64,000 bases of DNA from contig NZ_JASNRD010000001.1 of the NCBI RefSeq assembly GCF_030412015.1, positions 248,001 through 312,000 of the forward strand, read 5' to 3'. Position 1 is the stretch's first letter; the number at the start of each line of letters is the position of its first letter. Under the pieces are notes generated by a model. The model saw nothing but the letters and a program-made list of their open reading frames with translations, ran no database searches and had not been told where the DNA came from. The stretch is from Massilia sp. YIM B02763 (lineage in GTDB: Bacteria; Pseudomonadota; Gammaproteobacteria; Burkholderiales; Burkholderiaceae_D). The position numbers were made by a program, and so were the translations under genes. This document shows positions 35,256-44,283 of the stretch, piece after piece.

Positions 35256-37352
35256 TCAGGCGGCGTCGTCCACGGCCTGCAGCCGCCGGTCCGACGATTG
35301 CGGCCGGCCGAACAGATAGCCCTGGAAGTGCGAGCAGCCTTCGGCCTGCAGGCGCAGGAACTGCTCGCGGGTCTCGACGCCTTCGGCCGTCGTGTGGATC
35401 AACAGGCTGTTCGACAGGCCCGTGATGGCGCGGATGATCGCCAGCGCCTCGCGGCTTTGGCCGATGTCCTGCACGAAGGACTTGTCGATCTTGATCTTGT
35501 CGAACGGGAAGGAGCGCAGGTAGCTGAGCGAGGAATAGCCGGTGCCGAAGTCGTCCAGCGAGATGGCCACCCCCAGGTCCTTCAGCGCGCGCAGCGTGCG
35601 CAGATTGCCGTCGCTGTCGTCCAGCAGCACCGATTCGGTGATCTCAAGCTCCAGGCGCGCCGGATCCAGGCCCGAGTCGGCCAGCGCCAGCGCGACCGTC
35701 TCGACCAGGCCCGGGCTCTTGAACTGCACTGGTGACAGGTTGACGGCGACGGATTCGCCGTCGTTCCACGTGATCGCTTCCTGGCAGGCCAGATTCAGCG
35801 CGCGCGTCCCGAGGTCGTGGATCAGGCCCGTCTCCTCCGCCAGAGGAATGAAGTCGAGAGGCAGGATCTGGCCGCGCACCGGATGGTTCCAGCGCATCAG
35901 CGCCTCGTAGCCGGCGATGCGGCGGCCATCCTTCTCCATGATCGGCTGGTACGCCATCTCGATCTGGCCCAGGTGCAGCGCGCGGCGCAGGTCGGTCTCC
36001 ATCTGGCGCCGCACGCGCGCCGCCTCTTCCAGCTCGGGGCGGAACACCTCGTAGCGGTTGCGGCCGTTGCGCTTGGCTTCGTACAGCGCCATGTCGCCGA
36101 AGCGCAGCAGCTCTTCCGCCGTGCTGCCCGAGTTGGTCGAGGCGATCCCCACGGACAGGCCCACGGAAAGGCCGTGCTCGTCGATCAGGAACGATTCGCC
36201 GGTGGCGTCGATCATGCGCTGGGCCGCCAGCTTCGCCTCCTCCAGTCGCCGCAGGCCCGGGAGCACCACGGCGAATTCGTCGCCGCCCAGGCGCGCCAGC
36301 GTGTCCTGCTCGCGCAGCTGCTGGCGCAGGCGCTGGGCCAGCGCCAGCAGCAGCTTGTCGCCGTAGGCGTGGCCGAGGGCGTCGTTGATGTTCTTGAAGT
36401 TGTCCAGGTCCAGGCACAGGATCGCCGTGATGCCGCGGCTGGCCGCGTCGTCCGCGATCGCCGCCTCCAGCCGGTCGTGGAAGAAGGCGCGGTTCGGCAG
36501 GTCAGTCAGGCCGTCGTGCTGGGCCATGTGATGGATCTGGGCGTAGGCGGCCAGCGCCTCCGTCACGTCCTCGGTGATGGTCAGGATGTAGTCGCCTTCG
36601 CCGTCCGGACGCGAGCCGCGCACCGAGCGACTGCGCAGCGTGCGGGCGCCCAGCGGCGTGTCGACCACGCTCTCGTCGGTCAGCATCTCGGCGTCGCGGC
36701 CGACGCAGGCGACCTGGCGCTCGATGTAGTCGGCCACGGCGGGACTAAGGCACTCGCGCACGCTTCTCCCCGTCAGGTCCGCATGGACGCCGCCGAACAG
36801 GCGCTGCGCCTGCTGGTTGGCGAGCAGGATTTCCTTGCCCGAGCAATCCTGGGCCAGCACGCTGGCGGGAATGTTCGAGATCACGGAGTCCAGGAAGCGC
36901 GACAGGGAAGCCATCTGCTGGCTGTACTTCTCGGCCAGTTCCTTGGCCTCGAGCAGCTTCAGTTCCTGGCGGCGCCGTTCGGTGCAGTCGCGCGTGATCT
37001 TGGCGAAGCCGACCAGGCGGCCATCGTCGTCGTGGATCGCATCGATGACGACGTGGGCCCACAGCGCCGTCCCGTCCTTGCGCAGGCGCCAGCCCTCGTC
37101 CTCGAAGCGCCCATGCTCGCGCGCGATCGACAGGTTGATGTCCGGCAGGCCGGCCGCGACGTCTTCCGGCCGGTAGAACGCGGAGTAGTGCCGGCCGACG
37201 ATCTCCGACGCGACATAGCCCTTGGCGCGCTGCGCGCCCGCGTTCCAGTTCGAGACGATGCCGTCCGGCGACAGCATGTAGATCGCATAGTCGACGGTCT
37301 TCTCGACCAGCAGTCGGTACATCGGATCGGAATTTTCAGCTGTCGGGCTCAT
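35256..37352 (-). CDS. PAS-PAS-GGDEF-EAL cyclic-di-GMP protein
   Basis: 698 residues: two PAS domains (about 10-120 and 150-265), a GGDEF domain at about 275-435 with intact LARLGGDEFAVVL near 354, and an EAL domain at about 455-690 with intact EALMRW and DDFGTGYSS. Both active sites look complete, so it could make and break c-di-GMP. No membrane segment is seen; it should be a cytoplasmic sensor. The start at 37352 begins just before PAS1; an upstream in-frame ATG at 37394 is an alternative, and neither has a clear Shine-Dalgarno sequence. Confidence 0.9.
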   Translation of the reverse strand: MSPTAENSDPMYRLLVEKTVDYAIYMLSPDGIVSNWNAGAQRAKGYVASEIVGRHYSAFYRPEDVAAGLPDINLSIAREHGRFEDEGWRLRKDGTALWAHVVIDAIHDDDGRLVGFAKITRDCTERRRQELKLLEAKELAEKYSQQMASLSRFLDSVISNIPASVLAQDCSGKEILLANQQAQRLFGGVHADLTGRSVRECLSPAVADYIERQVACVGRDAEMLTDESVVDTPLGARTLRSRSVRGSRPDGEGDYILTITEDVTEALAAYAQIHHMAQHDGLTDLPNRAFFHDRLEAAIADDAASRGITAILCLDLDNFKNINDALGHAYGDKLLLALAQRLRQQLREQDTLARLGGDEFAVVLPGLRRLEEAKLAAQRMIDATGESFLIDEHGLSVGLSVGIASTNSGSTAEELLRFGDMALYEAKRNGRNRYEVFRPELEEAARVRRQMETDLRRALHLGQIEMAYQPIMEKDGRRIAGYEALMRWNHPVRGQILPLDFIPLAEETGLIHDLGTRALNLACQEAITWNDGESVAVNLSPVQFKSPGLVETVALALADSGLDPARLELEITESVLLDDSDGNLRTLRALKDLGVAISLDDFGTGYSSLSYLRSFPFDKIKIDKSFVQDIGQSREALAIIRAITGLSNSLLIHTTAEGVETREQFLRLQAEGCSHFQGYLFGRPQSSDRRLQAVDDAA

Positions 37353-37488
37353 GTATGTGGCGCGCAATGGTGGAACGGTGGCGCGACGAGGCATGGGCTC
37401 GCCGCAGGAGACTCGGGTTGCGGAGTCGGCTCGGATCCATCGCGCGGGGCGAGGCGCGGCACCGTCATTAGCATAACATGAGGGAAAG

Positions 37489-37503
37489 TATACAGCATGT
37501 ATT
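37489..37503. promoter_or_regulatory. Near-palindrome upstream of the GGDEF/EAL gene
   Basis: TATACA-GCA-TGTATT in an AT-rich patch about 140 bp before the GGDEF/EAL start. One mismatch between arms. It may be an operator; no known regulator is matched. Confidence 0.3.
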
Positions 37504-37604
37504 ACGGGACGGAAACAGTTATATCCGGTTCGGGAGCCAAGCGTATCTGTACGGCAAGACGCTGCTCTACCTGGATCTACCGGCGCCATCGGACTGATCA
37601 TCGC

Positions 37605-37863
37605 TCAGCGGATCGCCTCGCGCCGGTACGTCGCCGCGTCGCCCGTCGCGGCGTTTTCGAGATGCAGCACATTGCCGCGCTGTCGGATGACGCGGTAGTC
37701 GAAGTCCAGCTTGCCGTCGGTATTCCAGGCGGGACGGGGCCGGGTCGGCACAAATGGTCTACCCGACGGCCGTCCCGGCCTCGCGGCAGTCGAGCGTCGC
37801 GGCATGCCCGGAAGCGGGAAAACGGCCGGCAAAGGCCCAGGCGACGACGAAAAAGCGATTCAT
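37605..37863 (-). pseudogene. Possible small exported protein broken by a frameshift
   Basis: An ATG at 37863 with GGAT/GAGGGA upstream opens a signal-peptide-like start (MNRFFVVAWAFAGRFPASGH, then AATLDC) that meets a TAG at 37759-37761. In another frame the sequence continues from about 37765 to 37605 with a natural-looking C-terminal segment (WNTDGKLDFDYRVIRQRGNV, then LHLENAATGDAATYRREAIR). One small indel near 37760 would join them into a protein of about 85 residues. It could equally be two chance frames. The interval 37353-38045 otherwise holds only the palindrome at 37489 and the promoter at 37964. Confidence 0.3.
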
Positions 37864-37963
37864 CGATCCAAGTCCCTCATCCATGCATCCCGAACGGGAC
37901 GCACTGCGCCTCTTCGCGCGGCTCCAGGGCTGCTCCCATGGTGCGGCGCGCAATCGAACTCGA

Positions 37964-37991
37964 TTGACAAACTATGCATACGGCTTAGACT
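37964..37991 (+). promoter_or_regulatory. Sigma70 promoter of the 51-aa exported peptide
   Basis: Perfect -35 TTGACA (37964-37969), 16 nt, TAGACT (37986-37991). The predicted leader is about 48 nt. Confidence 0.55.
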
Positions 37992-38045
37992 GGTATTGAC
38001 GGCTTCATCTCACAACAGCGGTAGCAAAACTGGCTGGAGGCAATC

Positions 38046-38201
38046 ATGTTGACCAAAGGACTCTTGGCAATCGTACTCGCCGGACTCGGTTTCTTTGCGG
38101 TGTCGGCAAACGGCGACGTCCCCTCCACGCACGGCGGGCAATCGGCGCAGCAATGCCCGGACATGGGCCTGGCGGCGCTGCTGCGGCCGATGCAGCACTG
38201 A
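38046..38201 (+). CDS. Small exported peptide (51 aa)
   Basis: A 51-codon gene. GGAGG sits 5 nt before the ATG and a good promoter lies 55 bp upstream, so expression is likely. The N-terminus MLTKGLLAIVLAGLGFFAVS is a signal peptide or membrane anchor; the rest is short and polar (DVPSTHGGQSAQQCPDMG) with a single Cys, then LAALLRPMQH. I do not recognise a family. It converges on the glutathione peroxidase gene with 3 bp between stops. Confidence 0.6.
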   Translation: MLTKGLLAIVLAGLGFFAVSANGDVPSTHGGQSAQQCPDMGLAALLRPMQH

Positions 38202-38204
38202 CAA

Positions 38205-38765
38205 TCAAGCGGGCGGCTTGTCCAGCTCGCGCTGGATCGCCTCGACCAGCACCGGATCGTTCGGTTCCACGTCCGGATTGAAGCGCGTGACCACCATGCC
38301 GTCGCGCCCGATCAGGAATTTTTCGAAGTTCCACAGCACGTCGGCGGGATCGTCCGACGTGAAGCCGTAGCCGGCCAGCTTGGTGCGGAACGCGCCGCCG
38401 CTGGGGTCCAGCGCCTGCGGCCGGGCACGGGTCAGCGCACCGTACAGCGGATGACGGTCGGCGCCCTTCACCGACAGCTTCTCGGCCATCGGAAAAGCGA
38501 CGCCGAACTTCGATGCGCAGAACGCGGCAATCTCCTCGTTGCTGCCAGGTTCCTGGGCGCCGAAATTATTCGCCGGGAAGCCGATCACCACCAGGCCGGC
38601 ATCGCGCTTGTCCTCGAACAGGCGCTCGAGACCTTCGTATTGCGGCGTCAGGCCGCATTGCGAGGCAACGTTCACCACCAGCACGACCTTGCCGCGGTAG
38701 GCCGACAGCGTCGACTCCGTGCCGTCGATCAGGCGGAAGGGAATCTCGCCGATTTCGTTCTGCAT
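38205..38765 (-). CDS. Glutathione peroxidase family protein
   Basis: 186 residues. It reduces hydroperoxides using a thiol. The peroxidatic Cys37 is in NVASQCGLTPQY, the family Gln region appears as GFPANNFGAQEPGSNEEI, and Trp is in LWNFEKFLI, so the catalytic triad is present. Bacterial Cys-type members often use thioredoxin rather than glutathione (family knowledge). No signal peptide. Two ATGs are adjacent; the one at 38765 is 6 nt from AGGAG and is preferred. Confidence 0.92.
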   Translation of the reverse strand: MQNEIGEIPFRLIDGTESTLSAYRGKVVLVVNVASQCGLTPQYEGLERLFEDKRDAGLVVIGFPANNFGAQEPGSNEEIAAFCASKFGVAFPMAEKLSVKGADRHPLYGALTRARPQALDPSGGAFRTKLAGYGFTSDDPADVLWNFEKFLIGRDGMVVTRFNPDVEPNDPVLVEAIQRELDKPPA

Positions 38766-38816
38766 CATGTTCTCCTGTGATGTTGGTGGCTGCAAAAGTA
38801 TACGCGATGGCCGCGC

Positions 38817-40163
38817 TCAGCGCGCGCCCGACACCAGCACGCCGCGCAGCCACACGCCATGGATCTTGCGGGTATTGCGGATGTCCTCGAGCGGGTCGGC
38901 ATCGAGCACGAGGATGTCGGCCTGCCTGCCGGGCGCCAGCACGCCGCGCTCCTTGTCGATGCCGAAGATGGCCGCGTTCACGGACGTTCCCGCCTGCAGC
39001 GCCTGCATCGGGCTCAAGCCGGCGCCCAGCAGCAACTCCAGTTCGCGGTGCTCGGCAAAGCCCTGGATGCGCGGGATCGTGGCGCCCGAATCGGTGCCGA
39101 GGCCGACGCGGATGCCCGCCTCGTGCAGCGTGCGCACATTGGCCTGGGCCATGGCGAAATCCTTGCGCGCCTGCTCCTTGGTCTTGTAGGCCGGGCTGCG
39201 CAGCCATTCCCACACGCCCGGGTCGAGCGACTGGCGGAAGAACGGCTGCTGCATCCAGTCCGGCCGGTCTCCGTACACGAAGGAGGCTTCGTCCAGGTCC
39301 AGCGTCGGGATATAGGCGATGTCGTTCTTCTTCATGAGGGCGACAAGTTCCTCGTCGACGGGCTGGTCGCGCACGCTGTGGCCGAAGATGTCGATGCCGT
39401 CGCGCGCCAGGCGCTTGGCGTCCTCCAGGTAGAACACGTGGGCGGCGACCTTGATGCCGTGCCGGTGCGCCTGGCGGATCACCTCCCCGTACAGCGCCGG
39501 GTCCATCTTCCTCGCCTTGCCGTCGCCGGCATCGTCGACCCAGATCTTGATCAGGTCGACCTTGTGCGCGGCGAGCTGGCCGACGTCCTCGCGCACCTGC
39601 GCCACCGACGTCGGCCGGTAGACCTGGTCCATGCCCATCGACACCGGCGGCACACCGTCGCGCACGCCGAAACCGTGGCCGGCCGTCAGGATCGTCGGCA
39701 GCGCCAGCTTGCCCTTGCGCTGGGCCGCGCGCAGCGTGTAGATGAAATCGTGGTCGGTGCCGAACACGGCCACCGTGCCGATCCCGTGGCGCATGTATTT
39801 CTGCAGCTGGCGCATGACGTTGGCTTCGGTCATATTGCCCACGCCCGCGCTGGTGCCGTTCGTCAGGCCCAGGTGGGCATGGCCGGCGATCAGCGCCGGC
39901 ATCAAGGTCTTGCCGCGCACGTCGACGATCCGTGCGTCCTCCGGCGGCTTGCTGCCCGGTCCCTGCACCGCCTCGATGCGGCCGCCCTTGACGACGATGC
40001 TGCCGTTCTCGATGGGCGCGGCCCCGGTGCCGTCGATGATGCGGCCGCCCTGCAGGACGGTGACCTGGGCATTGGACGCCGCACCAGCCGCGGCCACGGC
40101 GGGCCAGGCGCCAGTCAGGGGCAGTACGGCGAACAGGGCGAGCAGCTTCCTTCGCGATGGCAT
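38817..40163 (-). CDS. Exported metal-dependent amidohydrolase
   Basis: 448 residues with a signal peptide (PSRRKLLALFAVLPLTGAW; cleavage near VAAAG). The amidohydrolase fold is shown by the metal-binding HxH in LIAGHAHLGLTNG, later His in VAAHVFYLEDA and IFGHSVRDQP, and the metal Asp in VGLGTDSGA. The carboxylated-lysine position may be KIWVDDAG. Related proteins act as imidazolonepropionase-like enzymes or prolidases on varied substrates. The signal has adjacent arginines (SRRKLL), so Tat export is possible. It is divergent from the NCS2 permease, with 115 bp between starts. Confidence 0.82.
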   Translation of the reverse strand: MPSRRKLLALFAVLPLTGAWPAVAAAGAASNAQVTVLQGGRIIDGTGAAPIENGSIVVKGGRIEAVQGPGSKPPEDARIVDVRGKTLMPALIAGHAHLGLTNGTSAGVGNMTEANVMRQLQKYMRHGIGTVAVFGTDHDFIYTLRAAQRKGKLALPTILTAGHGFGVRDGVPPVSMGMDQVYRPTSVAQVREDVGQLAAHKVDLIKIWVDDAGDGKARKMDPALYGEVIRQAHRHGIKVAAHVFYLEDAKRLARDGIDIFGHSVRDQPVDEELVALMKKNDIAYIPTLDLDEASFVYGDRPDWMQQPFFRQSLDPGVWEWLRSPAYKTKEQARKDFAMAQANVRTLHEAGIRVGLGTDSGATIPRIQGFAEHRELELLLGAGLSPMQALQAGTSVNAAIFGIDKERGVLAPGRQADILVLDADPLEDIRNTRKIHGVWLRGVLVSGAR

Positions 40164-40278
40164 CGGAACCTCATGGCGGACAACGGGACGGTGCCGATAC
40201 TAGCATCGCGCCGGGCGCCTCCCGCGCACGGCAGAGAAGCGGCAAGGTAGAATCGGCCTTTTGCCGAAACGGACTCCC

Positions 40279-41652
40279 ATGCATCCGCGCTCCTCGCCAC
40301 CGGAAACCCCGCATCCCGAACTGGTCCTCGGCCTCGACGACCGCCCCGCCCCGCCGGTCGGCATGCTGGCCGCCCTGCAGCACCTGCTCGCGATCATCGT
40401 TCCCATCGTCACGCCGGGCCTGCTGATCTGCCAGGCGCTGGGCGTGCCGGCACGCGACACCAACCTGATCGTGTCGATGTCGCTCGTCATTTCGGGGATC
40501 GCCACCTTCGTGCAGTGCCGCCGCATCGGCCCGTTCGGCGCGGGGCTCCTGATCGTGCAGGGGACGAGCTTCAACTTCGTCGGTCCCCTCATCGCGGGCG
40601 GCAGCCTGATGGTCAAGCAGGGCACGCCCGTGGAAGGCGTGATGGCGGCGATCTTCGGCGTCGTGGTGGCCGGATCGTTCATCGAGATGGCCGTGTCGCG
40701 CGTGCTGCCGTTCGTGAAGCGCATGATCACGCCGCTCGTCACGGGCATCGTCGTGCTGATGATCGGCCTCACGCTGATCAAGGTCGGCTTGATCAGCATG
40801 GGCGGCGGCTATGGCGCCATGGCCAACGGAACGTTCGCGAACGGCGAGAACCTGCTGCTGTCGGGCGTGGTGCTCGCCATCATCGTGGTCCTGAACCGGA
40901 TGCCCGTGGTGTGGATGCGCAGCGGCGCCATCGTCATCGCCCTGCTCGCCGGCTATGCGCTCGCCGCCGCGCTGGGCCGGCTGGACTTCACGGGCATGCG
41001 CGAAGCGGCCTGGTTCCAGGTGCCCGTGCCGCTGCATTTCGGGCTGGGCTTTTCCTGGTCGCTGTTCGTGCCCATGATCGTGATCTACCTCGTCACCTCG
41101 CTGGAAGCGATCGGCGACGTGACGGCCACGAGCAAGGTGTCGCGCGAGCCCGTGGAAGGTCCCGTGTGGATGCGCCGCATCAAGGGCGGCGTGCTGGTGA
41201 ACGGCGCCAATTCGCTGCTGGCCGGTGTCTTCAATACCTTCCCCAGCTCGATCTTCGCGCAAAACAACGGCGTGATCCAGCTGACGGGCATCGCCAGCCG
41301 CCACGTGGGCATGTGGATCGCGCTGTTCCTCGTCGTCCTGGGCCTGTTCCCCGGCGTGGCCGGCGTGATCCAGGCCGTGCCGGAACCGGTGCTCGGCGGC
41401 GCGGCCATGGTCATGTTCGGCGCGGTGGCCGCGGCCGGCATCAACATCCTCGCCAGCGTCACGCTCGACCGGCGGGCGCTGCTGATCATCGCCGTGTCGC
41501 TGGCGCTGGGCCTGGGCGTATCGCAGGTGCCCGAATTCCTCGTGCACATGCCGGCGGCGCTGTACCACGTGCTGGAGTCGGGCGTGGCCACCGGCGGCAT
41601 CTGCGCGCTGGTGCTGAACTGGTTCCTGCCGGCCGAGCACCACGCCGCGTAA
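40279..41652 (+). CDS. NCS2-family nucleobase (xanthine/uracil) permease
   Basis: 457 residues with about 12-14 membrane segments. Typical NCS2 features are ALQHLLAIIVPIVTPGLLIC near the N-terminus, the QGTSFNFVGPLIAGG segment, and the NAT signature region around FPSSIFAQNNGVIQLTGIAS (QNNG-V), which binds the purine or pyrimidine ring. The signature form fits a purine/xanthine carrier, but this is not certain. The ATG at 40279 is preferred to an upstream TTG. No purine catabolism genes are adjacent. Confidence 0.87.
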   Translation: MHPRSSPPETPHPELVLGLDDRPAPPVGMLAALQHLLAIIVPIVTPGLLICQALGVPARDTNLIVSMSLVISGIATFVQCRRIGPFGAGLLIVQGTSFNFVGPLIAGGSLMVKQGTPVEGVMAAIFGVVVAGSFIEMAVSRVLPFVKRMITPLVTGIVVLMIGLTLIKVGLISMGGGYGAMANGTFANGENLLLSGVVLAIIVVLNRMPVVWMRSGAIVIALLAGYALAAALGRLDFTGMREAAWFQVPVPLHFGLGFSWSLFVPMIVIYLVTSLEAIGDVTATSKVSREPVEGPVWMRRIKGGVLVNGANSLLAGVFNTFPSSIFAQNNGVIQLTGIASRHVGMWIALFLVVLGLFPGVAGVIQAVPEPVLGGAAMVMFGAVAAAGINILASVTLDRRALLIIAVSLALGLGVSQVPEFLVHMPAALYHVLESGVATGGICALVLNWFLPAEHHAA

Positions 41653-41666
41653 CGGCCGAGCGCTCC

Positions 41667-42023
41667 TCAGCTGTCGCGGCGGCTCTGGTCCTGGTCCGCG
41701 TTGGCCGGCTGCAGCGTCTGCTCGTCGCTCGCCTCCGTCCCCTGGCGGCTACCGGGCGCGTAGTTCGTGCTGTCGCCGTCGAGCGTCGCCTGCTGGGCGT
41801 TGCGGCTCGCTTCGAACCCGCCTTCCGTGCCGCCGGCGACCGGTTCGACGGCGCTGCCATGGCTGTTCAGCGGCTTGCCCGGCGGGTTGACGTTGCTCTC
41901 CGGCGAAGCGTGGGCGAAATTGCTGTGGATGCCGGACGTGGCCTGCTGGTGGTTGCCGTTGCCGCTCTGCTGATTGTCCTGCTGATTGTCCTGCTGCTGG
42001 TCCTGTCGATTGTCCTTGCTCAT
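41667..42023 (-). CDS. Disordered hydrophilic protein with Gln/Asp/Asn repeats (118 aa)
   Basis: 118 residues with no hydrophobic core. The N-terminus has QDQQQDNQQDNQQ encoded by degenerate 12-bp repeats; the rest is rich in Asn, Ser, Gly, Gln and Asp (SNFAHASPESNVNPPGKPLN). A strong ribosome site (GAGGAG) precedes the ATG. It resembles small stress-associated disordered proteins common in soil bacteria, but I assign no function. Confidence 0.65.
   Translation of the reverse strand: MSKDNRQDQQQDNQQDNQQSGNGNHQQATSGIHSNFAHASPESNVNPPGKPLNSHGSAVEPVAGGTEGGFEASRNAQQATLDGDSTNYAPGSRQGTEASDEQTLQPANADQDQSRRDS
41967..42014 (-). repeat. Four 12-bp tandem repeats encoding QDNQ-type units
   Basis: CTGCTGATTGTC occurs twice exactly (41967-41990), followed by CTGCTGCTGGTC and CTGTCGATTGTC. 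The array lies in the N-terminal codons of the 118-residue protein. Confidence 0.85.
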
Positions 42024-42306
42024 CGTGATCTCCTCGGCTTGGTGAGCTTGTCATATCGGATCGACTTGCGTGATTTCCAATAGGACTGGATGCAGCCGCA
42101 ACGTAGGAGCCTTCGCACAAGGGCGATGTTTCCCTTCTTGGCCGGCCCGGCGCCAGCCGGCAGGCGGCATGGAGCAAGCGCCGTCGTTCGGGCAAGGACA
42201 CATCAAAGGGATTCGGGTGGCCAACGCCCCCGCCGCCTGTGCCTGCAGCGAAGAGCAACCCCGACGTTTGCGGTACACTGCGCCCTTTTCGATTCCGCTC
42301 CCGTCC

Positions 42307-42993
42307 ATGTTCGCCGTCCCCTCCCTCGACGTCGCCGCCGCCCTCAAGACGCTCGTGCTGACGCTCGACCTGCTGGGCACCTTCGTGTTCGCCCTCAGCG
42401 GCGCCGTGGCCGGCGTGCGCCGCCGGCTCGACCTGTTCGGCGTGCTCGTGCTGTCCTTCGTCGCCGCCAACTCGGGCGGCATCGTGCGCGACCTGCTGAT
42501 CGGCGCCACGCCGCCGGCCGCCATCCGCGACTGGCGCTACCTGGCCGTCTCGCTGCTGGCCGGCGGCCTGATCTTCTTCTGGTATCCGGTCATCAAGCGC
42601 CTGCGCCATCCCGTACTGTTGTTCGACGCGGCCGGCCTGGCGCTGTTCTGCGTGGCCGGCGCCCAGAAGGCCCTCGTGTTCGGCCTGGAACCGGTAATGG
42701 CGGCGCTGCTGGGCATGCTGACGGGGGTGGGCGGCGGCGTGGCCCGCGACGTGCTGCTGTCCGAGATCCCGGCGGTGCTGCGCGCGGAAATCTACGCGGT
42801 GGCTGCGCTGGCCGGCGCCAGCGTCGTGGTGGCCGGCGCCGCCCTCGGCCTGCCCAGCACGGCGAGCGCCTGCGCCGGCGCGGCGCTGTGCTTCGGCCTG
42901 CGCCTGGCTGCGATCCGCTACGACTGGCACCTGCCCGTCGCGCGCGCGTCCGGGCAGGCGGCGGCGGACGCCGACGCTGCAGAACGGCGCTGA
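42307..42993 (+). CDS. TRIC-family (UPF0126) cation channel protein
   Basis: 228 residues with seven hydrophobic segments in an internally duplicated arrangement. Characteristic motifs: LDLLGTFVFALSGAVAGVRR near the start, GGIVRDLLIG in the first half and GVGGGVARDVLLSEIP in the second. Bacterial members are trimeric channels related to eukaryotic TRIC K+ channels (family knowledge). The ATG at 42307 begins directly at the fold; the long open frame upstream has no homologous features. The 283-bp gap before it has a TACACT box about 30 bp upstream and no other feature I can name. Confidence 0.85.
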   Translation: MFAVPSLDVAAALKTLVLTLDLLGTFVFALSGAVAGVRRRLDLFGVLVLSFVAANSGGIVRDLLIGATPPAAIRDWRYLAVSLLAGGLIFFWYPVIKRLRHPVLLFDAAGLALFCVAGAQKALVFGLEPVMAALLGMLTGVGGGVARDVLLSEIPAVLRAEIYAVAALAGASVVVAGAALGLPSTASACAGAALCFGLRLAAIRYDWHLPVARASGQAAADADAAERR

Positions 42994-43005
42994 CGCGGCC
43001 CTGCG

Positions 43006-44283
43006 TCAGCGCAGATTGCCCGTGTGCCCCAGCGAATAGCGCCCCGGTTGCGGCCACACTGTCAGGCCATGCGGTTCGCCGCCCACCTTCACCTGGCGCA
43101 CGCTGCCATCCTGCGTGTCGAAGCGGTAGACGACGTCGTCGAAGCGGCCCGACAGCCACAGCCAGCGGCCGTCTGCGCTGACGTTGCCCATGTCGGGGCT
43201 GCCGCCGCCCGGGATCGTCCAGCGCGCCACGATCTTTTCGCTCGCGAAGTCCATCACGGCCACGCTGCCCGGTCCGTGGCGCTTGCCGTGGATGCGGTGC
43301 GTGCCGCGGTTGGCGATGTACAGGAAACGGCCGTCGCGGCTCGGGTACAGGCCGTGGGTGCCCAGGCCGGCGGGAATGAAGCCGACCTGGCGGAAGCTGG
43401 CGCCGTCGATCACATGGACGCCGTCGGCATCCATGTCCGCGACGTAGAAGCGCTTGCCGTCCGGCGAGATGCGCACGTCCTGGGGCATGCCCTTCCTGGC
43501 CGAGCAGACCTCGTCGGCGCCGGGGATGCCGGGCGCAGAACCTTCGCGCAGGCGCGTTTGCGGCATGGCCAGCTTCAGGTAGCCGGCCACCTTGTGGGCC
43601 ACCATGTCGATCTTGGCCACGCCGCCGTCGAACTCGCAGGTGAACAGCGCGTAGCGGCCGTCGATCGAGAACTCGGCGTGGTTGATGCCGCCGCACTGCG
43701 GCACGTCGATCGCGTACTGCATCGCCATCGTGTGCGGGTCGCGGAAGTCCAGCCGGTGGCGCGCCTCGGCCACCACGATGGCCGAGCGGCCGTCCGGCGT
43801 GAAGTACATATTGTAGGGATCGTCGACGGCGAGCGCCTTGCCCGGCTTGCCCGTGCGCGGGTCGATCGGCGTCAGGCTGCCGTCGTTGCGCCGTTCGGCA
43901 TTGTTCGCGACCCACAGCGTGCGCAGGTCCCAGGACGGGATCACGTGCTGCGGCGCCTCGCCCACCTTGAAACGGTCGACCACCTTGAGCGTGGCAGGAT
44001 CGATGACGCTGACGTCGTTGGTGCGCAGGTTCGGCACGTAGACCCGTTCCAGGTCGCCGCGCACGGCGGCGGACAGGTGCGCCGCGCCGATCTCGCTGTA
44101 CAGGTTGCGGGCGTCGACGACGGGCGGCATGCCCGGCACGGTGGCGACCGGGGCGGGCTTGGTGGCGGCGGAGGGCGTCGCCGCGGTGCTGGCGCCGATG
44201 GCGGCGGCGACGGCGGCGGCGGCCAGGGTGAGCGCCAGGCAGGCGCCGGCGGTACGCTTGATGGACACGATGGACTTGTTCAC
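43006..44283 (-). CDS. Exported YVTN/YncE-like beta-propeller protein
   Basis: 425 residues. A GTG start is favoured because it overlaps the stop of the creatininase-fold gene (GTGA). Residues 2-30 form a signal peptide (basic VNKSIVSIKRT, then an Ala-rich core). The body has seven-bladed propeller repeats with the typical form 'YVPNLRTNDVSVIDPATLKV', 'FYVADMDADGVHVIDGASFR' and 'LYIANRGTHRI'. No haem or PQQ site is seen. Such proteins may bind ligands or act beside redox enzymes in the periplasm. Co-export with a creatininase-fold hydrolase suggests they work together. Confidence 0.82.
   Translation of the reverse strand: MNKSIVSIKRTAGACLALTLAAAAVAAAIGASTAATPSAATKPAPVATVPGMPPVVDARNLYSEIGAAHLSAAVRGDLERVYVPNLRTNDVSVIDPATLKVVDRFKVGEAPQHVIPSWDLRTLWVANNAERRNDGSLTPIDPRTGKPGKALAVDDPYNMYFTPDGRSAIVVAEARHRLDFRDPHTMAMQYAIDVPQCGGINHAEFSIDGRYALFTCEFDGGVAKIDMVAHKVAGYLKLAMPQTRLREGSAPGIPGADEVCSARKGMPQDVRISPDGKRFYVADMDADGVHVIDGASFRQVGFIPAGLGTHGLYPSRDGRFLYIANRGTHRIHGKRHGPGSVAVMDFASEKIVARWTIPGGGSPDMGNVSADGRWLWLSGRFDDVVYRFDTQDGSVRQVKVGGEPHGLTVWPQPGRYSLGHTGNLR

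Noticed and set aside
42024..42306. Riboswitch or RNA gene in the 283-bp gap before the TRIC gene
   Set aside because: Several GC-rich self-complementary segments exist, but I could not match a known riboswitch core and saw no clear promoter-terminator pair.
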